Below, one piece after another: positions 8,976 to 17,728 of a stretch of DNA of 64,000 nt. The notes under the pieces were generated by a model. That model searched no databases, was not told the DNA's origin, and worked only from the letters and a program-made list of their open reading frames with translations. Numbering within the stretch: the stretch's first letter is position 1; each line of letters starts with the position of its first letter. A program made the translations under genes and the position numbers. The stretch covers positions 1-64,000 of the forward strand of contig SHMW01000014.1 of NCBI GenBank assembly GCA_008080735.1. Direction: 5' to 3'. The DNA is from Promethearchaeota archaeon (GTDB lineage: Archaea; Asgardarchaeota; Lokiarchaeia; Sigyniarchaeales; SOKP01).

Positions 8976-10451
8976 ATGATTGAGTTAAAAAAGTTTCTTA
9001 ATTCGTGCCCGCTTCCTGGATTTCTATTTCAAATAAATGATCGGGAGGGAAGATGTGTTTATTCTAACTCAAATCACTCATCACTTTTTAATAACGACAA
9101 AAGTAATTACACTGGAAAATCCCTCAAAGAAATTGGAAGAAAATTTCCATCAATTCAGAAAAACGTTATCAGTTGTTGTAAAAATTCTCAATTCATATCG
9201 AATGAATTATCCTCTGATATGGGAGATCATAAGAAATGTTATAGAACAGCCTATTCTTTTTTTGAACCGAATTTCGTCATATTATTCATCCAAGAGTTTA
9301 AAGAGAAATCCAGTTTTGAGAATCTTAAAGAAGAAATCAGAGAGAAATCTAAAAAATTAGAGCGATCTGAGAAAGAGAAGGCGATTATATTGAAAAGTAT
9401 TTCGCAATTAATTGCCTTTCAAGACAAAGAACATAAGATCATTTGGGCGAATAAAGCTTCTGGAGATTCTGTTGGTAAAAACTCGAAAGACTTAGTGGGA
9501 AAAAAATGCCATTTTATATGGAATAATAGCGAAGATCCATGCCAATATTGCCCCGTGGAAAAATGTATCTCAACGGGAGAAGTGATCTCAAAAATACAAG
9601 AAACCTATGACGGGAGAGTATGGGAACTCAAGGGCTATCCCGTTAAAGATGAAGGGGGAAATATCATAGGCGCAGTGGAAGTTGGAGATGACATTACCGA
9701 ATTTACCCAGATACAGTTAGATCTTAAAAAAGCCTATGATACTGCTTCTTTGTATAAGGATATTTTGGCTCATGATATAAATAACATTCTCCAAAATTTA
9801 CAAGGTTCTTTAGAATTAAGCGAAATGACCATCCAAACGTTAAAAAACAAACAAAAAATAATAGAATTCTTTAATATCATGAAGGAGCAAATTTTAAGAG
9901 GTAAAAATTTAGTCTCAAATGTTCACAAACTCTCACTTATCGAAGACTCTAAGGATTCTGATATCGATTTTGGCAAAGTGGATCTCATAAAGTACCTACG
10001 AGACGCCATTGTTTTTATTAGACATTCTTTTAAAAATGGAAAAGTAATAATAACTACAAATTTGGATGATCTGGAACAGAACAGAATCATTGTCCATGGC
10101 AATGAGCTCTTTAGCAATATTTTTGAAAACCTTTTGCTTAACTCCATTCAACATAATACAAATAAGACGAAATTAATCAATATAATATTATCCATATTTG
10201 AGAAAGACGGAAAAGATTACATCAAGCTTCAAATTGTTGATAATGGTGTCGGAATTAATGATAAAATGAAGAAAAATATTTTTACTGGTAATTTAAAACT
10301 GAAAAAAGAGTCAGGCCTAGGTTTAGGACTTTCCTTAGTCAGAAAAATTGTGTTAATGTTTGGAGGGGAAATTTGGGTGGAAAATCGGATTGAGGATGAT
10401 TACACCAAAGGGAGTAAGTTCAATATTAATCTTCCCCTCTCTGAGAGCTAG
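8976..10451 (+). CDS. PAS sensor histidine kinase with cysteine-containing PAS domain
   Basis: This 491-aa cytoplasmic kinase has a PAS-like N-terminus (about 5-110), a coiled coil (110-135), a second PAS (about 137-250), the H-box ILAHDINNILQNL with His266, and a HATPase domain (N-box ENLLLNSIQHN, G1 DNGVGIN, G2 GLGLGLSLV). The second PAS contains KCHFIWNNSEDPCQYCPVEKC, a cysteine cluster that recurs in the kinase at 36.4-37.9 kb and in many bacterial PAS domains, where a metal, cluster or redox role is possible. The start is ATG at 8976. It is followed 160 bases later by another kinase on the same strand, but that gap suggests separate or loosely coupled transcription. Confidence 0.87.
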   Translation: MIELKKFLNSCPLPGFLFQINDREGRCVYSNSNHSSLFNNDKSNYTGKSLKEIGRKFPSIQKNVISCCKNSQFISNELSSDMGDHKKCYRTAYSFFEPNFVILFIQEFKEKSSFENLKEEIREKSKKLERSEKEKAIILKSISQLIAFQDKEHKIIWANKASGDSVGKNSKDLVGKKCHFIWNNSEDPCQYCPVEKCISTGEVISKIQETYDGRVWELKGYPVKDEGGNIIGAVEVGDDITEFTQIQLDLKKAYDTASLYKDILAHDINNILQNLQGSLELSEMTIQTLKNKQKIIEFFNIMKEQILRGKNLVSNVHKLSLIEDSKDSDIDFGKVDLIKYLRDAIVFIRHSFKNGKVIITTNLDDLEQNRIIVHGNELFSNIFENLLLNSIQHNTNKTKLINIILSIFEKDGKDYIKLQIVDNGVGINDKMKKNIFTGNLKLKKESGLGLGLSLVRKIVLMFGGEIWVENRIEDDYTKGSKFNINLPLSES

Positions 10452-10610
10452 AGAATTAAAATTTGGCCTAGTTTATATAATATTAGAAAAAATTTTTAAA
10501 ATATCTGAGCGCTTTCTTTTTTGTCAAATAACGATGAATGTATACTATTCATAAATTTAATTATAGTTTGAACGTAATTTAGAAAAATCCAAAGGGTTAG
10601 TGGTTAAACC

Positions 10611-12530
10611 TTGCAAAATAATGGAAAGAAAAGAAAATTGGAGATATTAGAAAGAAGACTTGGAAATCTAGACGATTTTAGTAAAGAAATCCTCACACTT
10701 ACTTTTAATTCTGTTTCTATTGGATTATTTTTACTAGATAAAAAGAGAAATATATTGTTTTCTAATAAAAAAGGATTAGAATTATTTAATTTTTCCTTGG
10801 GATTAATAGTTGGTAAATCTATTAGTGAATTTTTAAATCTGGTTAATGCTTCAACATATAATTCAGATTTTGAGAGATGTATAAATTATGTTTTTCAGAC
10901 TGGAAAAACTAAGAAAATAGAATTTGAAATTTGCATGAATGATCGCAAATTAAAATGGTTAGATGTGTCCTTTTCTCCGTTTAAAATTAATGAGTCTCAT
11001 TTTCTCTCTCTTAATTTTAAAGATATCACTCATGGTAAAGAATTTGAATTAAAATTACATGAGTCAGAAGAAAAATTTCATATAATCGCTGAGCAGCTTT
11101 TTATGGCTATAGTTATCTTTCAAGACTTTCAAATCAAATATCATAATAAAAAACTCACAGATTTGACGGGATACACTAAAGATGAGATTAATAGCTGGAA
11201 GCCAGGTGAATTTATTAATCTTATCCATCCAGATGATAGAAAGGGTGCAATGTCGAAAATTAAAAACAGATATATAGGTAAGATAAATACACTCATTAAT
11301 TATCAATTCAGATTGGTTTCCAAAAAAGGAGAGATTAAATGGGTAGAAGTGTTTTCTAAAGCAATTCCCTATAAAAATGGAGAAGCAGACTTAACAACGA
11401 TTATAGACCTAAGTGATAAAAAGAAAATTGAACAAGATTTACTATTTACCCAATTTTCCCTAGACCATAGCGCTGAAGCCGCGTTTTGGGCTGTTTCCAA
11501 TGCAGATCTTATTTATGTAAATGAAGCAGCATGTCATTCACTTGGATATTCTCGAGAAGAACTGCTCAATATGAAAGTGTATGATATTGATCCTAATATG
11601 CAAGAAAATGTTTGGAAAGATCATTGGAATAGGTTGAAAAAGCGAGGAACTTTCACTATAGAATCACATCATCTCTGTAAAAATGGAAAAACATTTCCCG
11701 TGGAAATTACCGTAAATTATTTGCGCTATGAATCTAATGAATTTAATTGTGTTATAGCTCGTGATATAAGCGAAAGGAAAGTAGCTGAAGAACGACTAAA
11801 AAAATCAGAACAAAAATATAGAGAAGCATATAAACGAGCATCTCTCTATAAAGATATATTCACTCATGATATGGGCAATCTACTTCAAAATATACAATCC
11901 TCAAGCGAACTTGCCTCTCTATACCAAAATAATGAAGATGAATTAAGCACATTTATGGAATTAAATGAAATTATTAGGGATCAAGTTAAACGAGGGTCAA
12001 AATTATTATCAAATGTAAGAAAATTAACAGAGATAGAAAATAGTGAAGAGAACTTGACCTCTACATATATCATTCCAATATTAGAGGAGACAATTGAATA
12101 TGTTAAAAAATCAGTTGTAGATAAAATATTAAACATCCATTTAGATATTCCGGATCCAGAACTGCGAGCTTGCAGGATATATGCCAATGAACTTCTCATG
12201 GATGTGTTTGAGAACATTCTTTTCAATTCCACAAAACATAATGAAAATTTCCAAGTAGATATAATCATAAAAATTTCCAAACATAAAACTAATGATACTA
12301 ATGATATAACTATTCGATTTATTGATAATGCTATGGGTATAGCAGATTCAATTAAAAAACAAATATTTCAAAGAGCTGCTAATCAATCCGTTAAAGGAAT
12401 GGGTCTCGGCTTAACATTAGTTAAGAAAATCGTTGATTCTTATGAAGGGAATATCTGGGTGGAAGATCGTGTAAAAGGAGATCATACAAAAGGAAGTATT
12501 TTTCATCTTTGCCTTCCTTTAATCAGTTAA
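10611..12530 (+). CDS. triple-PAS sensor histidine kinase with altered G1 box
   Basis: This is a cytoplasmic kinase with three PAS domains (about 25-145, 150-272 and 275-395; the third contains the YVNEAACHSLGYSREEL signature), a short coiled coil, the H-box IFTHDMGNLLQNI with His419, and a HATPase domain. The N-box is ENILFNSTKHN and the G2 box GMGLGLTLV. The G1 box reads DNAMGIA, with alanine replacing the usual first glycine, so ATP binding or turnover could differ. The start is TTG at 10611; no ATG or GTG start is available close upstream in frame. The DNA is noticeably AT-rich, with many Asn and Lys codons. No receiver gene follows. Confidence 0.87.
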   Translation: MQNNGKKRKLEILERRLGNLDDFSKEILTLTFNSVSIGLFLLDKKRNILFSNKKGLELFNFSLGLIVGKSISEFLNLVNASTYNSDFERCINYVFQTGKTKKIEFEICMNDRKLKWLDVSFSPFKINESHFLSLNFKDITHGKEFELKLHESEEKFHIIAEQLFMAIVIFQDFQIKYHNKKLTDLTGYTKDEINSWKPGEFINLIHPDDRKGAMSKIKNRYIGKINTLINYQFRLVSKKGEIKWVEVFSKAIPYKNGEADLTTIIDLSDKKKIEQDLLFTQFSLDHSAEAAFWAVSNADLIYVNEAACHSLGYSREELLNMKVYDIDPNMQENVWKDHWNRLKKRGTFTIESHHLCKNGKTFPVEITVNYLRYESNEFNCVIARDISERKVAEERLKKSEQKYREAYKRASLYKDIFTHDMGNLLQNIQSSSELASLYQNNEDELSTFMELNEIIRDQVKRGSKLLSNVRKLTEIENSEENLTSTYIIPILEETIEYVKKSVVDKILNIHLDIPDPELRACRIYANELLMDVFENILFNSTKHNENFQVDIIIKISKHKTNDTNDITIRFIDNAMGIADSIKKQIFQRAANQSVKGMGLGLTLVKKIVDSYEGNIWVEDRVKGDHTKGSIFHLCLPLIS

Positions 12531-12602
12531 TGAATAAGATTTTTAAAGGCTCTCATCACTTTTTCTAATTAACTGGCCTTCTATTTCGTAAATTTGATCA
12601 TT

Positions 12603-14549
12603 ATGGGAACTTCAGCAATAGGACAAATATTTACCCCGGATTTCGTAGCTAAATTTATGGTATCAAATATCCTCACTCATTTAAAGCAAAGCACCGATAT
12701 CTCCACATATTTTAAAGAGATTGAAACTATATCCGTTTTAGAACCTTCTGTAGGAAAAGGAGTTTTTCTGAAATCTTTATTAGAATATGGTTTTACTGAT
12801 ATTACAGCATACGAGTTAGATTATTCTTTTGAAAAGGCCCTACGAAAAAATTTCCCTGATCTCACAATACATTATAAAAATATTTTAACTTCTACTCCAA
12901 AAGAAAAATTTGAAATTATAATAGGAAATCCTCCCTATTTAGGTCATAACTATAATTCAGAACTTTTTCAAGATTATATTTCCAAATCAGAACTCTGTAA
13001 AAGATATTTTGTTGGGAATATGGATTTATTCTATTACTTCATCCATCTTGGGATTGAATTGCTTAAACCGGGAGGTTATTTATCCTTTATAACGACTAAC
13101 TATTGGTTAAGTAAATCAAAAAAAACGGGTATTAAACATCTTAAACCTCACATTTTAGATGAATGCTATTTGCTACAATATATTGATCTTTCGAAATTAA
13201 AACTTTTCCCCCAAGCTCTAGGACAAGAAAACTGTATTTTTGTATTACAAAAAAAGAATGAGAGGGATAAGAGACTCAAGCTTAATAAAAAAATAAAAAT
13301 TATTCAAGTAAATCCTAATAGAAATCCACAAGAGCTATGTGATACAGAGTATAATAGGCTGGTTTTTAACCTCCTTAGTAATGGTTCTAATTCGGGACAC
13401 TTTAAACGTTATTTATCGGCAACTACTCATAATGACTTGGAAGGAAATAGATCATGGAATCTTTTGTATCCAATGGAAGTGAAAGATTTAACAGATAAAA
13501 TTGAACAATTTTGCATTAAAAACTGTAGGATCTCTTATTTAAAAGACTACTTTTTAATTCGGAATGGCTTAATTTTCATCAAAGATGATATATTCATTTT
13601 ACAAGAAAAGGAAACCATTATTCACGAAAATGGGGGTTTTTCTATAAAGATTGATGATGATTTTATTCAGCTTAATAAAAAAGAACAAATGAGATTGAAA
13701 AAGTTATATAAAAGCTCATCAATTCAAAAATATGGATACATTAAGGATGCCTATAAAGGATACGCTTTATATTTCAATAGAAATTCATTTATTATTGATA
13801 AGGCAACTTCGTATGGGTCAGAGATTAAAAATGAATACCCCAATCTCTATGAGTATTTACAGCAATATCAAAAAGAATTACAAGCTACATTAAAAAACGC
13901 CAAGGAGGATCAAAGCCATTATTTTTTCCCGCGTCGTGGAGATAGAATAAGAAAAATGGCGAAGAAAGGCTCATTAGTCTATTTACAAGAGCATTACGAG
14001 AAAGCTAAAAAGATTTTCTTCCCGTATATTACCGATAGGAATATATTCGGATATTCTGATGAGCCTTTTTTCGCCACTTCTGATGTATATTTTCTCTGGC
14101 CAAAAATTCCCGAAGAAAAAATTGATTATAATTTTTTGCTTGCGTATCTCAATTCTGAGATAGTGCATTTTCTCTTTCATACAAAAAATATTAAAATTAA
14201 ACGGAGTAAAACAAAATTGGAAAATTCTTTACCAATCCCTAATTTAGATCACCCTAGTTTTTATGATAAAAAAGAATTAATCACTCTAATTCGAAATTTA
14301 AGTGGACTCCTCATTCGTCTTAACACTGATACCCTCAAAACTAGCATTGATGAACAAATTACTCGATTAAAACAGCTCGAATATTTTTCACCACCAGAAA
14401 AGAATGGTGAATTCCAAACCTTATCGAGTTTAATAGAAGAAGGAAAGAAAGTAAAGATTGAAAATTATGTGAACCACCTTTTTTATGATCTATTTGATAT
14501 TCAGGAAGATACAATGAAAGAATTAATGCGGAAATATTATAATTCTTGA
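12603..14549 (+). CDS. adenine-specific DNA methyltransferase (Eco57I/TaqI type), no nuclease domain
   Basis: This is an N6-adenine methyltransferase of the gamma class. The opening GQIFTPDFVAKFM and VLEPSVGKGVFLKSL (S-adenosylmethionine motif I) are followed by AYELD and the catalytic GNPPY near residue 109. The C-terminal 300 residues resemble the target-recognition domain of TaqI-like and type IIG enzymes (for example AYLNSEIVHFLFH). The methylase motif starts at the very N-terminus, so the nuclease domain of a fused type IIG enzyme is absent, and no endonuclease gene is adjacent. It may be a solitary epigenetic methylase or the modification half of a split system. The start is taken as ATG at 12603; an upstream TTG at 12594 would add three residues. 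Confidence 0.83.
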   Translation: MGTSAIGQIFTPDFVAKFMVSNILTHLKQSTDISTYFKEIETISVLEPSVGKGVFLKSLLEYGFTDITAYELDYSFEKALRKNFPDLTIHYKNILTSTPKEKFEIIIGNPPYLGHNYNSELFQDYISKSELCKRYFVGNMDLFYYFIHLGIELLKPGGYLSFITTNYWLSKSKKTGIKHLKPHILDECYLLQYIDLSKLKLFPQALGQENCIFVLQKKNERDKRLKLNKKIKIIQVNPNRNPQELCDTEYNRLVFNLLSNGSNSGHFKRYLSATTHNDLEGNRSWNLLYPMEVKDLTDKIEQFCIKNCRISYLKDYFLIRNGLIFIKDDIFILQEKETIIHENGGFSIKIDDDFIQLNKKEQMRLKKLYKSSSIQKYGYIKDAYKGYALYFNRNSFIIDKATSYGSEIKNEYPNLYEYLQQYQKELQATLKNAKEDQSHYFFPRRGDRIRKMAKKGSLVYLQEHYEKAKKIFFPYITDRNIFGYSDEPFFATSDVYFLWPKIPEEKIDYNFLLAYLNSEIVHFLFHTKNIKIKRSKTKLENSLPIPNLDHPSFYDKKELITLIRNLSGLLIRLNTDTLKTSIDEQITRLKQLEYFSPPEKNGEFQTLSSLIEEGKKVKIENYVNHLFYDLFDIQEDTMKELMRKYYNS

Positions 14550-14637
14550 TTTTTTTGGCAGCTATTTTCTTATTCTCAACTTTTTTATGTTCCAAAACTA
14601 CAAATTTTAAATAAGCGCGAAACAATTTCTATTTGGT

Positions 14638-15270
14638 ATGCTCGATGAAATTGCGTTTTGTATATTTTGCTTCAGTGTAATTTTATACACCTCATTATTA
14701 TTTATTAGGTTTCGAAGCGATAAACCGTTCAAACTTACCTTATATAATGAGATTTATGAAGATTGGGTTAAAAATCGCTTGGAGATGTCTTCTGAAATCT
14801 CTACTGTCCAAATACTAAGGAATGTGCAAGTAGCCAATTCCACTCTGATTTCTGCTTTATTTATCCTTTTAGGGATTTTAATAGGATTTTATAACTCCGC
14901 TTTTCTTGATACCTCTCCTTTTTTCTGGATCGAAGGTTTAGAGCGTGGTTTTATTAAAATATCTGTAAATATTTTTGTTATTATGTTTTGCATTATCAAT
15001 TTTATCTTGTCTATCCGTTCAATTACGCGATGCTCCCTTTTAATCAGTGGAAAACCCCAAAATTATGCTATCGGGAATATGAATGGAGTAGACGCCGCAA
15101 AAAAGGCCTTTCTCTCGGGTAAAAATCATTGGATGTACGGTATCAGAGGGCTATTCTTTCTCATAGCTACGTTAACATGGTTTCTTGATTCCATCCTCTT
15201 TATAGTATTAACTTGTCTTATATCTGGATATTTAATTCTCTTTAGAGACGCAAGACGGATAGAAGAGTGA
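14638..15270 (+). CDS. DUF599-like integral membrane protein
   Basis: This is a 210-aa membrane protein with hydrophobic segments at about 5-22, 65-85, 105-125 and 175-205. The segment WVKNRLEMSSEISTVQILRN followed by a membrane helix, and the C-terminal GLFFLIATLTWFLDS, resemble the DUF599 family of bacterial inner-membrane proteins. I infer membership by eye, and the family has no known function. It lies 88 bases after the DNA methyltransferase on the same strand, so co-transcription is possible, but no functional link is evident. It starts at ATG 14638. Confidence 0.62.
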   Translation: MLDEIAFCIFCFSVILYTSLLFIRFRSDKPFKLTLYNEIYEDWVKNRLEMSSEISTVQILRNVQVANSTLISALFILLGILIGFYNSAFLDTSPFFWIEGLERGFIKISVNIFVIMFCIINFILSIRSITRCSLLISGKPQNYAIGNMNGVDAAKKAFLSGKNHWMYGIRGLFFLIATLTWFLDSILFIVLTCLISGYLILFRDARRIEE

Positions 15271-15326
15271 AAATTCCTGATAAAAGAAAAAAAAGATTGT
15301 TAATAATAAAGAAAACTACTGCTAGA

Positions 15327-16577
15327 TTATGATAGTTCAGAACCGCAACTTTCACATACTTTTGCATCTTTTGCAACGATCTTTCCACAATACGTACAAA
15401 CTCTTTCTGTTGCTGTTGGTTGTGCTCCTTTTTTTGTTGTCAATTCTATTTCTTGAGCAAGCTCTTTTGAATCGATATCGTACTGAATTAACGGTTTTCG
15501 GACTAAAAGATTGAACTGGTCTTCCCCGGCTTTTTTATACGTTCTTAAATTTAAGAAAGGCATCAATCCACCTAAAACTAAAGCTATACCTAATATCATA
15601 AATATTGGTATTAAAGTCCAGATATCTTCGAAAAGATCGAAAACAAAGAATATCACACCCATCATAATTCCCATAGAAAGAAAGATCATTGGTGAAATGA
15701 ATGCATTTCTGAACATCTTTCCAGGATTCAGTTCCATCTTGATAAGGGTCTTTCCATCTCCTTCCAAGAAATTGATAATAGAATTGTATCTTATCGTGTA
15801 GGTATATGGTCGGGTAGTGGAATATGAACCGCGGTATCCTGAACTTGATGATGAATATGTTGAGTGTGTAGTAGTATAATACCCTACGCCTGTCTGTTTA
15901 AGCTCTGTTTCTATCATTTTATTCTCTTCGTAATTAAGAATGCTGAGATTGTTAATATGAGTACAATATTTCAAAATTTTACTATATATTTTGCTTCTCT
16001 GCTTGTCTGTTTCTATCTCAAATTTTATTTCGCGGGTTTTACTTTTTGCCCGTTTTATCGATAAAAAGGTGACCCCCACAGTTAAAGCAGCTAATAGGAT
16101 AATCAGACCAATTTTAACATACTCCATCAGAAAAAGAAATCCATTCGAAACTAGAACAGCTACATCCCCAATACCAGAATTATGTTCAATGATAATATAT
16201 ATCGTGGTTGGATTTTCAAAAGATAGTTTTTTATTAACATCGCCAACTTGATTGCTCACATTATAAATAATGTCAGTGTAACTTACATTTCGAGCAATAG
16301 TTAGATTATAATTAAGACCGACCGAAGCGGGCAAGGTTACTTTTATATCAATATCACCAGCAGTAACTACGAGATAATATTCAAGAGCACTATGAGATGA
16401 TGACAAAGTTTCTTTATATTCTTGATTCAAACCAATTTCCTTGGCGGCATTTAATTCAATTTCTGAGTCCCTATCTATAACTGATGGGAATAGGACAAGA
16501 GTACTAAAAACGCAAAAAAATATACAAAAACCAATTATACTTAATATTGATATTTTTTTTGATTTTTTCATTTTCAT
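15327..16577 (-). CDS. membrane protein with C-terminal zinc ribbon
   Basis: I do not recognise the family. A positively charged N-terminus precedes a signal anchor (about 10-32). Residues 33-150 are beta-rich and probably outside the cell, followed by a membrane segment near 152-172. A cytoplasmic stretch follows with a Ser/Tyr/Thr-rich part near residues 230-262, then two more hydrophobic helices (about 290-345). The extreme C-terminus is a zinc ribbon (CTYCGKIVAKDAKVCESCGS), the form often found at the ends of archaeal membrane proteins. It converges with the DUF599-like gene (gap 56 bases) and is divergent from the Hsp20-like gene. It starts at ATG 16577. Confidence 0.68.
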   Translation of the reverse strand: MKMKKSKKISILSIIGFCIFFCVFSTLVLFPSVIDRDSEIELNAAKEIGLNQEYKETLSSSHSALEYYLVVTAGDIDIKVTLPASVGLNYNLTIARNVSYTDIIYNVSNQVGDVNKKLSFENPTTIYIIIEHNSGIGDVAVLVSNGFLFLMEYVKIGLIILLAALTVGVTFLSIKRAKSKTREIKFEIETDKQRSKIYSKILKYCTHINNLSILNYEENKMIETELKQTGVGYYTTTHSTYSSSSSGYRGSYSTTRPYTYTIRYNSIINFLEGDGKTLIKMELNPGKMFRNAFISPMIFLSMGIMMGVIFFVFDLFEDIWTLIPIFMILGIALVLGGLMPFLNLRTYKKAGEDQFNLLVRKPLIQYDIDSKELAQEIELTTKKGAQPTATERVCTYCGKIVAKDAKVCESCGSELS

Positions 16578-16867
16578 CGGTTTTTTTTGTAGATGATTAA
16601 TTAGAGAAAAATATAAATTCGTGAGTTAGTGAAATTATAGTAAAATTTATATTTTGTTAAACTCGTTTACTTTTTTGTATAATAACACTTGCTTATTGGA
16701 AATAAAAATAAATGAATTTCCTAGCATCTTAACATATTTTCTTTTTTTTAATACTAGTAATATTTTAGCTGGCTTACTTTAGGAGTATTATGTTATTGAA
16801 TTTTTTATCTATCTTCAAATACAGCATAGTAAATTGCCGCCTTTCTTTTATTAACCAAAACCGAGAC

Positions 16868-16877
16868 ATTTAAATAC
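16868..16877 (+). promoter_or_regulatory. candidate TATA box for the Hsp20-like gene
   Basis: ATTTAAATAC matches the archaeal TATA element. Transcription would start about 25 bases downstream (near 16900), just before the inverted repeat at 16906. A second candidate at 16959-16968 would give an almost leaderless transcript, so the choice is not certain. Confidence 0.4.
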
Positions 16878-16905
16878 TCTCGAAAACTTCATAAAAATAA
16901 GTGTT

Positions 16906-16926
16906 TTGTAAAGACTAAGTTTACAA
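16906..16926. promoter_or_regulatory. perfect inverted repeat, candidate operator
   Basis: TTGTAAA, seven bases (GACTAAG), then TTTACAA: a perfect 7-bp dyad about 50 bases upstream of the Hsp20-like start and just after the predicted transcription start. A dimeric winged-helix repressor bound here would block initiation. The ArsR-type protein at 20003 is the obvious candidate. A lone TTTACAA half-site recurs at 17666-17672, upstream of cdc48. Confidence 0.5.
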
Positions 16927-16974
16927 GATGGTCTTTAACTTCACAAAAAACTAAAAAATTTATAAATAAAAAGG

Positions 16975-17652
16975 GTGTTTATTTTGTTCGACGATGATAA
17001 AGACGACTATAAGAGCTTTATTGAGAGACTAAAGGAATATTTGAATGTAGATTCAGATATTTTCGATGCGGAATTCTATATTTTTCCAAGTACAGATTTA
17101 GGCAAGAAATTCGGCTTAGATCCGAATGAGGATAAAGGATTTAAGATCTCCTATCATTATGAGAAAGGGATGGATCAGCCAGATATTAAAATTCACGGTA
17201 ATGTTGATGAAGAGAAAGTGAAAGATTATATAAAAAAAATGAATTACATGAAGAATAATCCTAAATTCAGGGAATATGTGAAGAAAGCACAGGCACGGCA
17301 AAAGCAAACTCAACAGAAAACCAAAAAAGCGTTCGATGCAAAAGACTTATCATTACGCTCACCTGAAACCGAAATTGAAGCTTCTGAATCGGACTTACTA
17401 AAAATGAGAGAGCCGATCGCGGAAATCCACAATTTTGAGAATACATTTCAATTGATACTCGAAGTGCCCGGAATTAAGGAGAATGATGTATTTATTAGCC
17501 TAAATGATGAGCAAAAGACATTGACATTTAGTGCGGAAAATAAGAACAGAAGATATCATAAAAAGATTCATTTACCATGTAAAGCGTCCTTATTAAATGA
17601 TTCTCTGAGTCTGTCTAATGGAATTTTAACATTTGAATGTGAAAAGAAATAA
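16975..17652 (+). CDS. Hsp20/alpha-crystallin-domain protein
   Basis: This 225-aa protein has an unassigned, acidic N-terminal part (about 1-130) and a C-terminal Hsp20-like beta-sandwich (about 138-225). The latter is shown by the strand EIHNFENTFQLILEVPGI, the loop after it, and the final LSLSNGILTFECEKK, which matches the typical L-x-NGVL ending. Small heat-shock proteins hold unfolding proteins in a refoldable state. The gene is 76 bases upstream of the Cdc48-type unfoldase on the same strand, which supports a joint proteostasis role. The usual C-terminal I-x-I/V tail is missing, so large oligomers may not form. The start is GTG at 16975. Confidence 0.75.
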   Translation: MFILFDDDKDDYKSFIERLKEYLNVDSDIFDAEFYIFPSTDLGKKFGLDPNEDKGFKISYHYEKGMDQPDIKIHGNVDEEKVKDYIKKMNYMKNNPKFREYVKKAQARQKQTQQKTKKAFDAKDLSLRSPETEIEASESDLLKMREPIAEIHNFENTFQLILEVPGIKENDVFISLNDEQKTLTFSAENKNRRYHKKIHLPCKASLLNDSLSLSNGILTFECEKK

Positions 17653-17728
17653 ATTCATATTTTTATTTACAATTTATAGATTTTAAGAATTAATTACATA
17701 CAAAAAAATAGAGAGGAAAGATACTAAT

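Larger units (their letters stand above)
16578..16974. other. divergent promoter region of the Hsp20-Cdc48 cluster
   Basis: No gene is visible in these 397 bases. On the plus strand there are two TATA-like stretches, ATTTAAATAC (16868-16877) and TTTATAAATA (16959-16968), and a perfect inverted repeat (16906-16926) between them. The minus-strand membrane-protein gene must also be read from here. Confidence 0.5.

Noticed and set aside
12594..15270. The methyltransferase and membrane protein as a complete defence system
   Set aside because: There is no nuclease, helicase or other effector. The membrane protein resembles DUF599, not a known defence partner.
15511..16251. Plus-strand frames opposite the zinc-ribbon membrane protein
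   Set aside because: They are low-complexity complements of the minus-strand gene, which has a signal anchor and a clear zinc ribbon.
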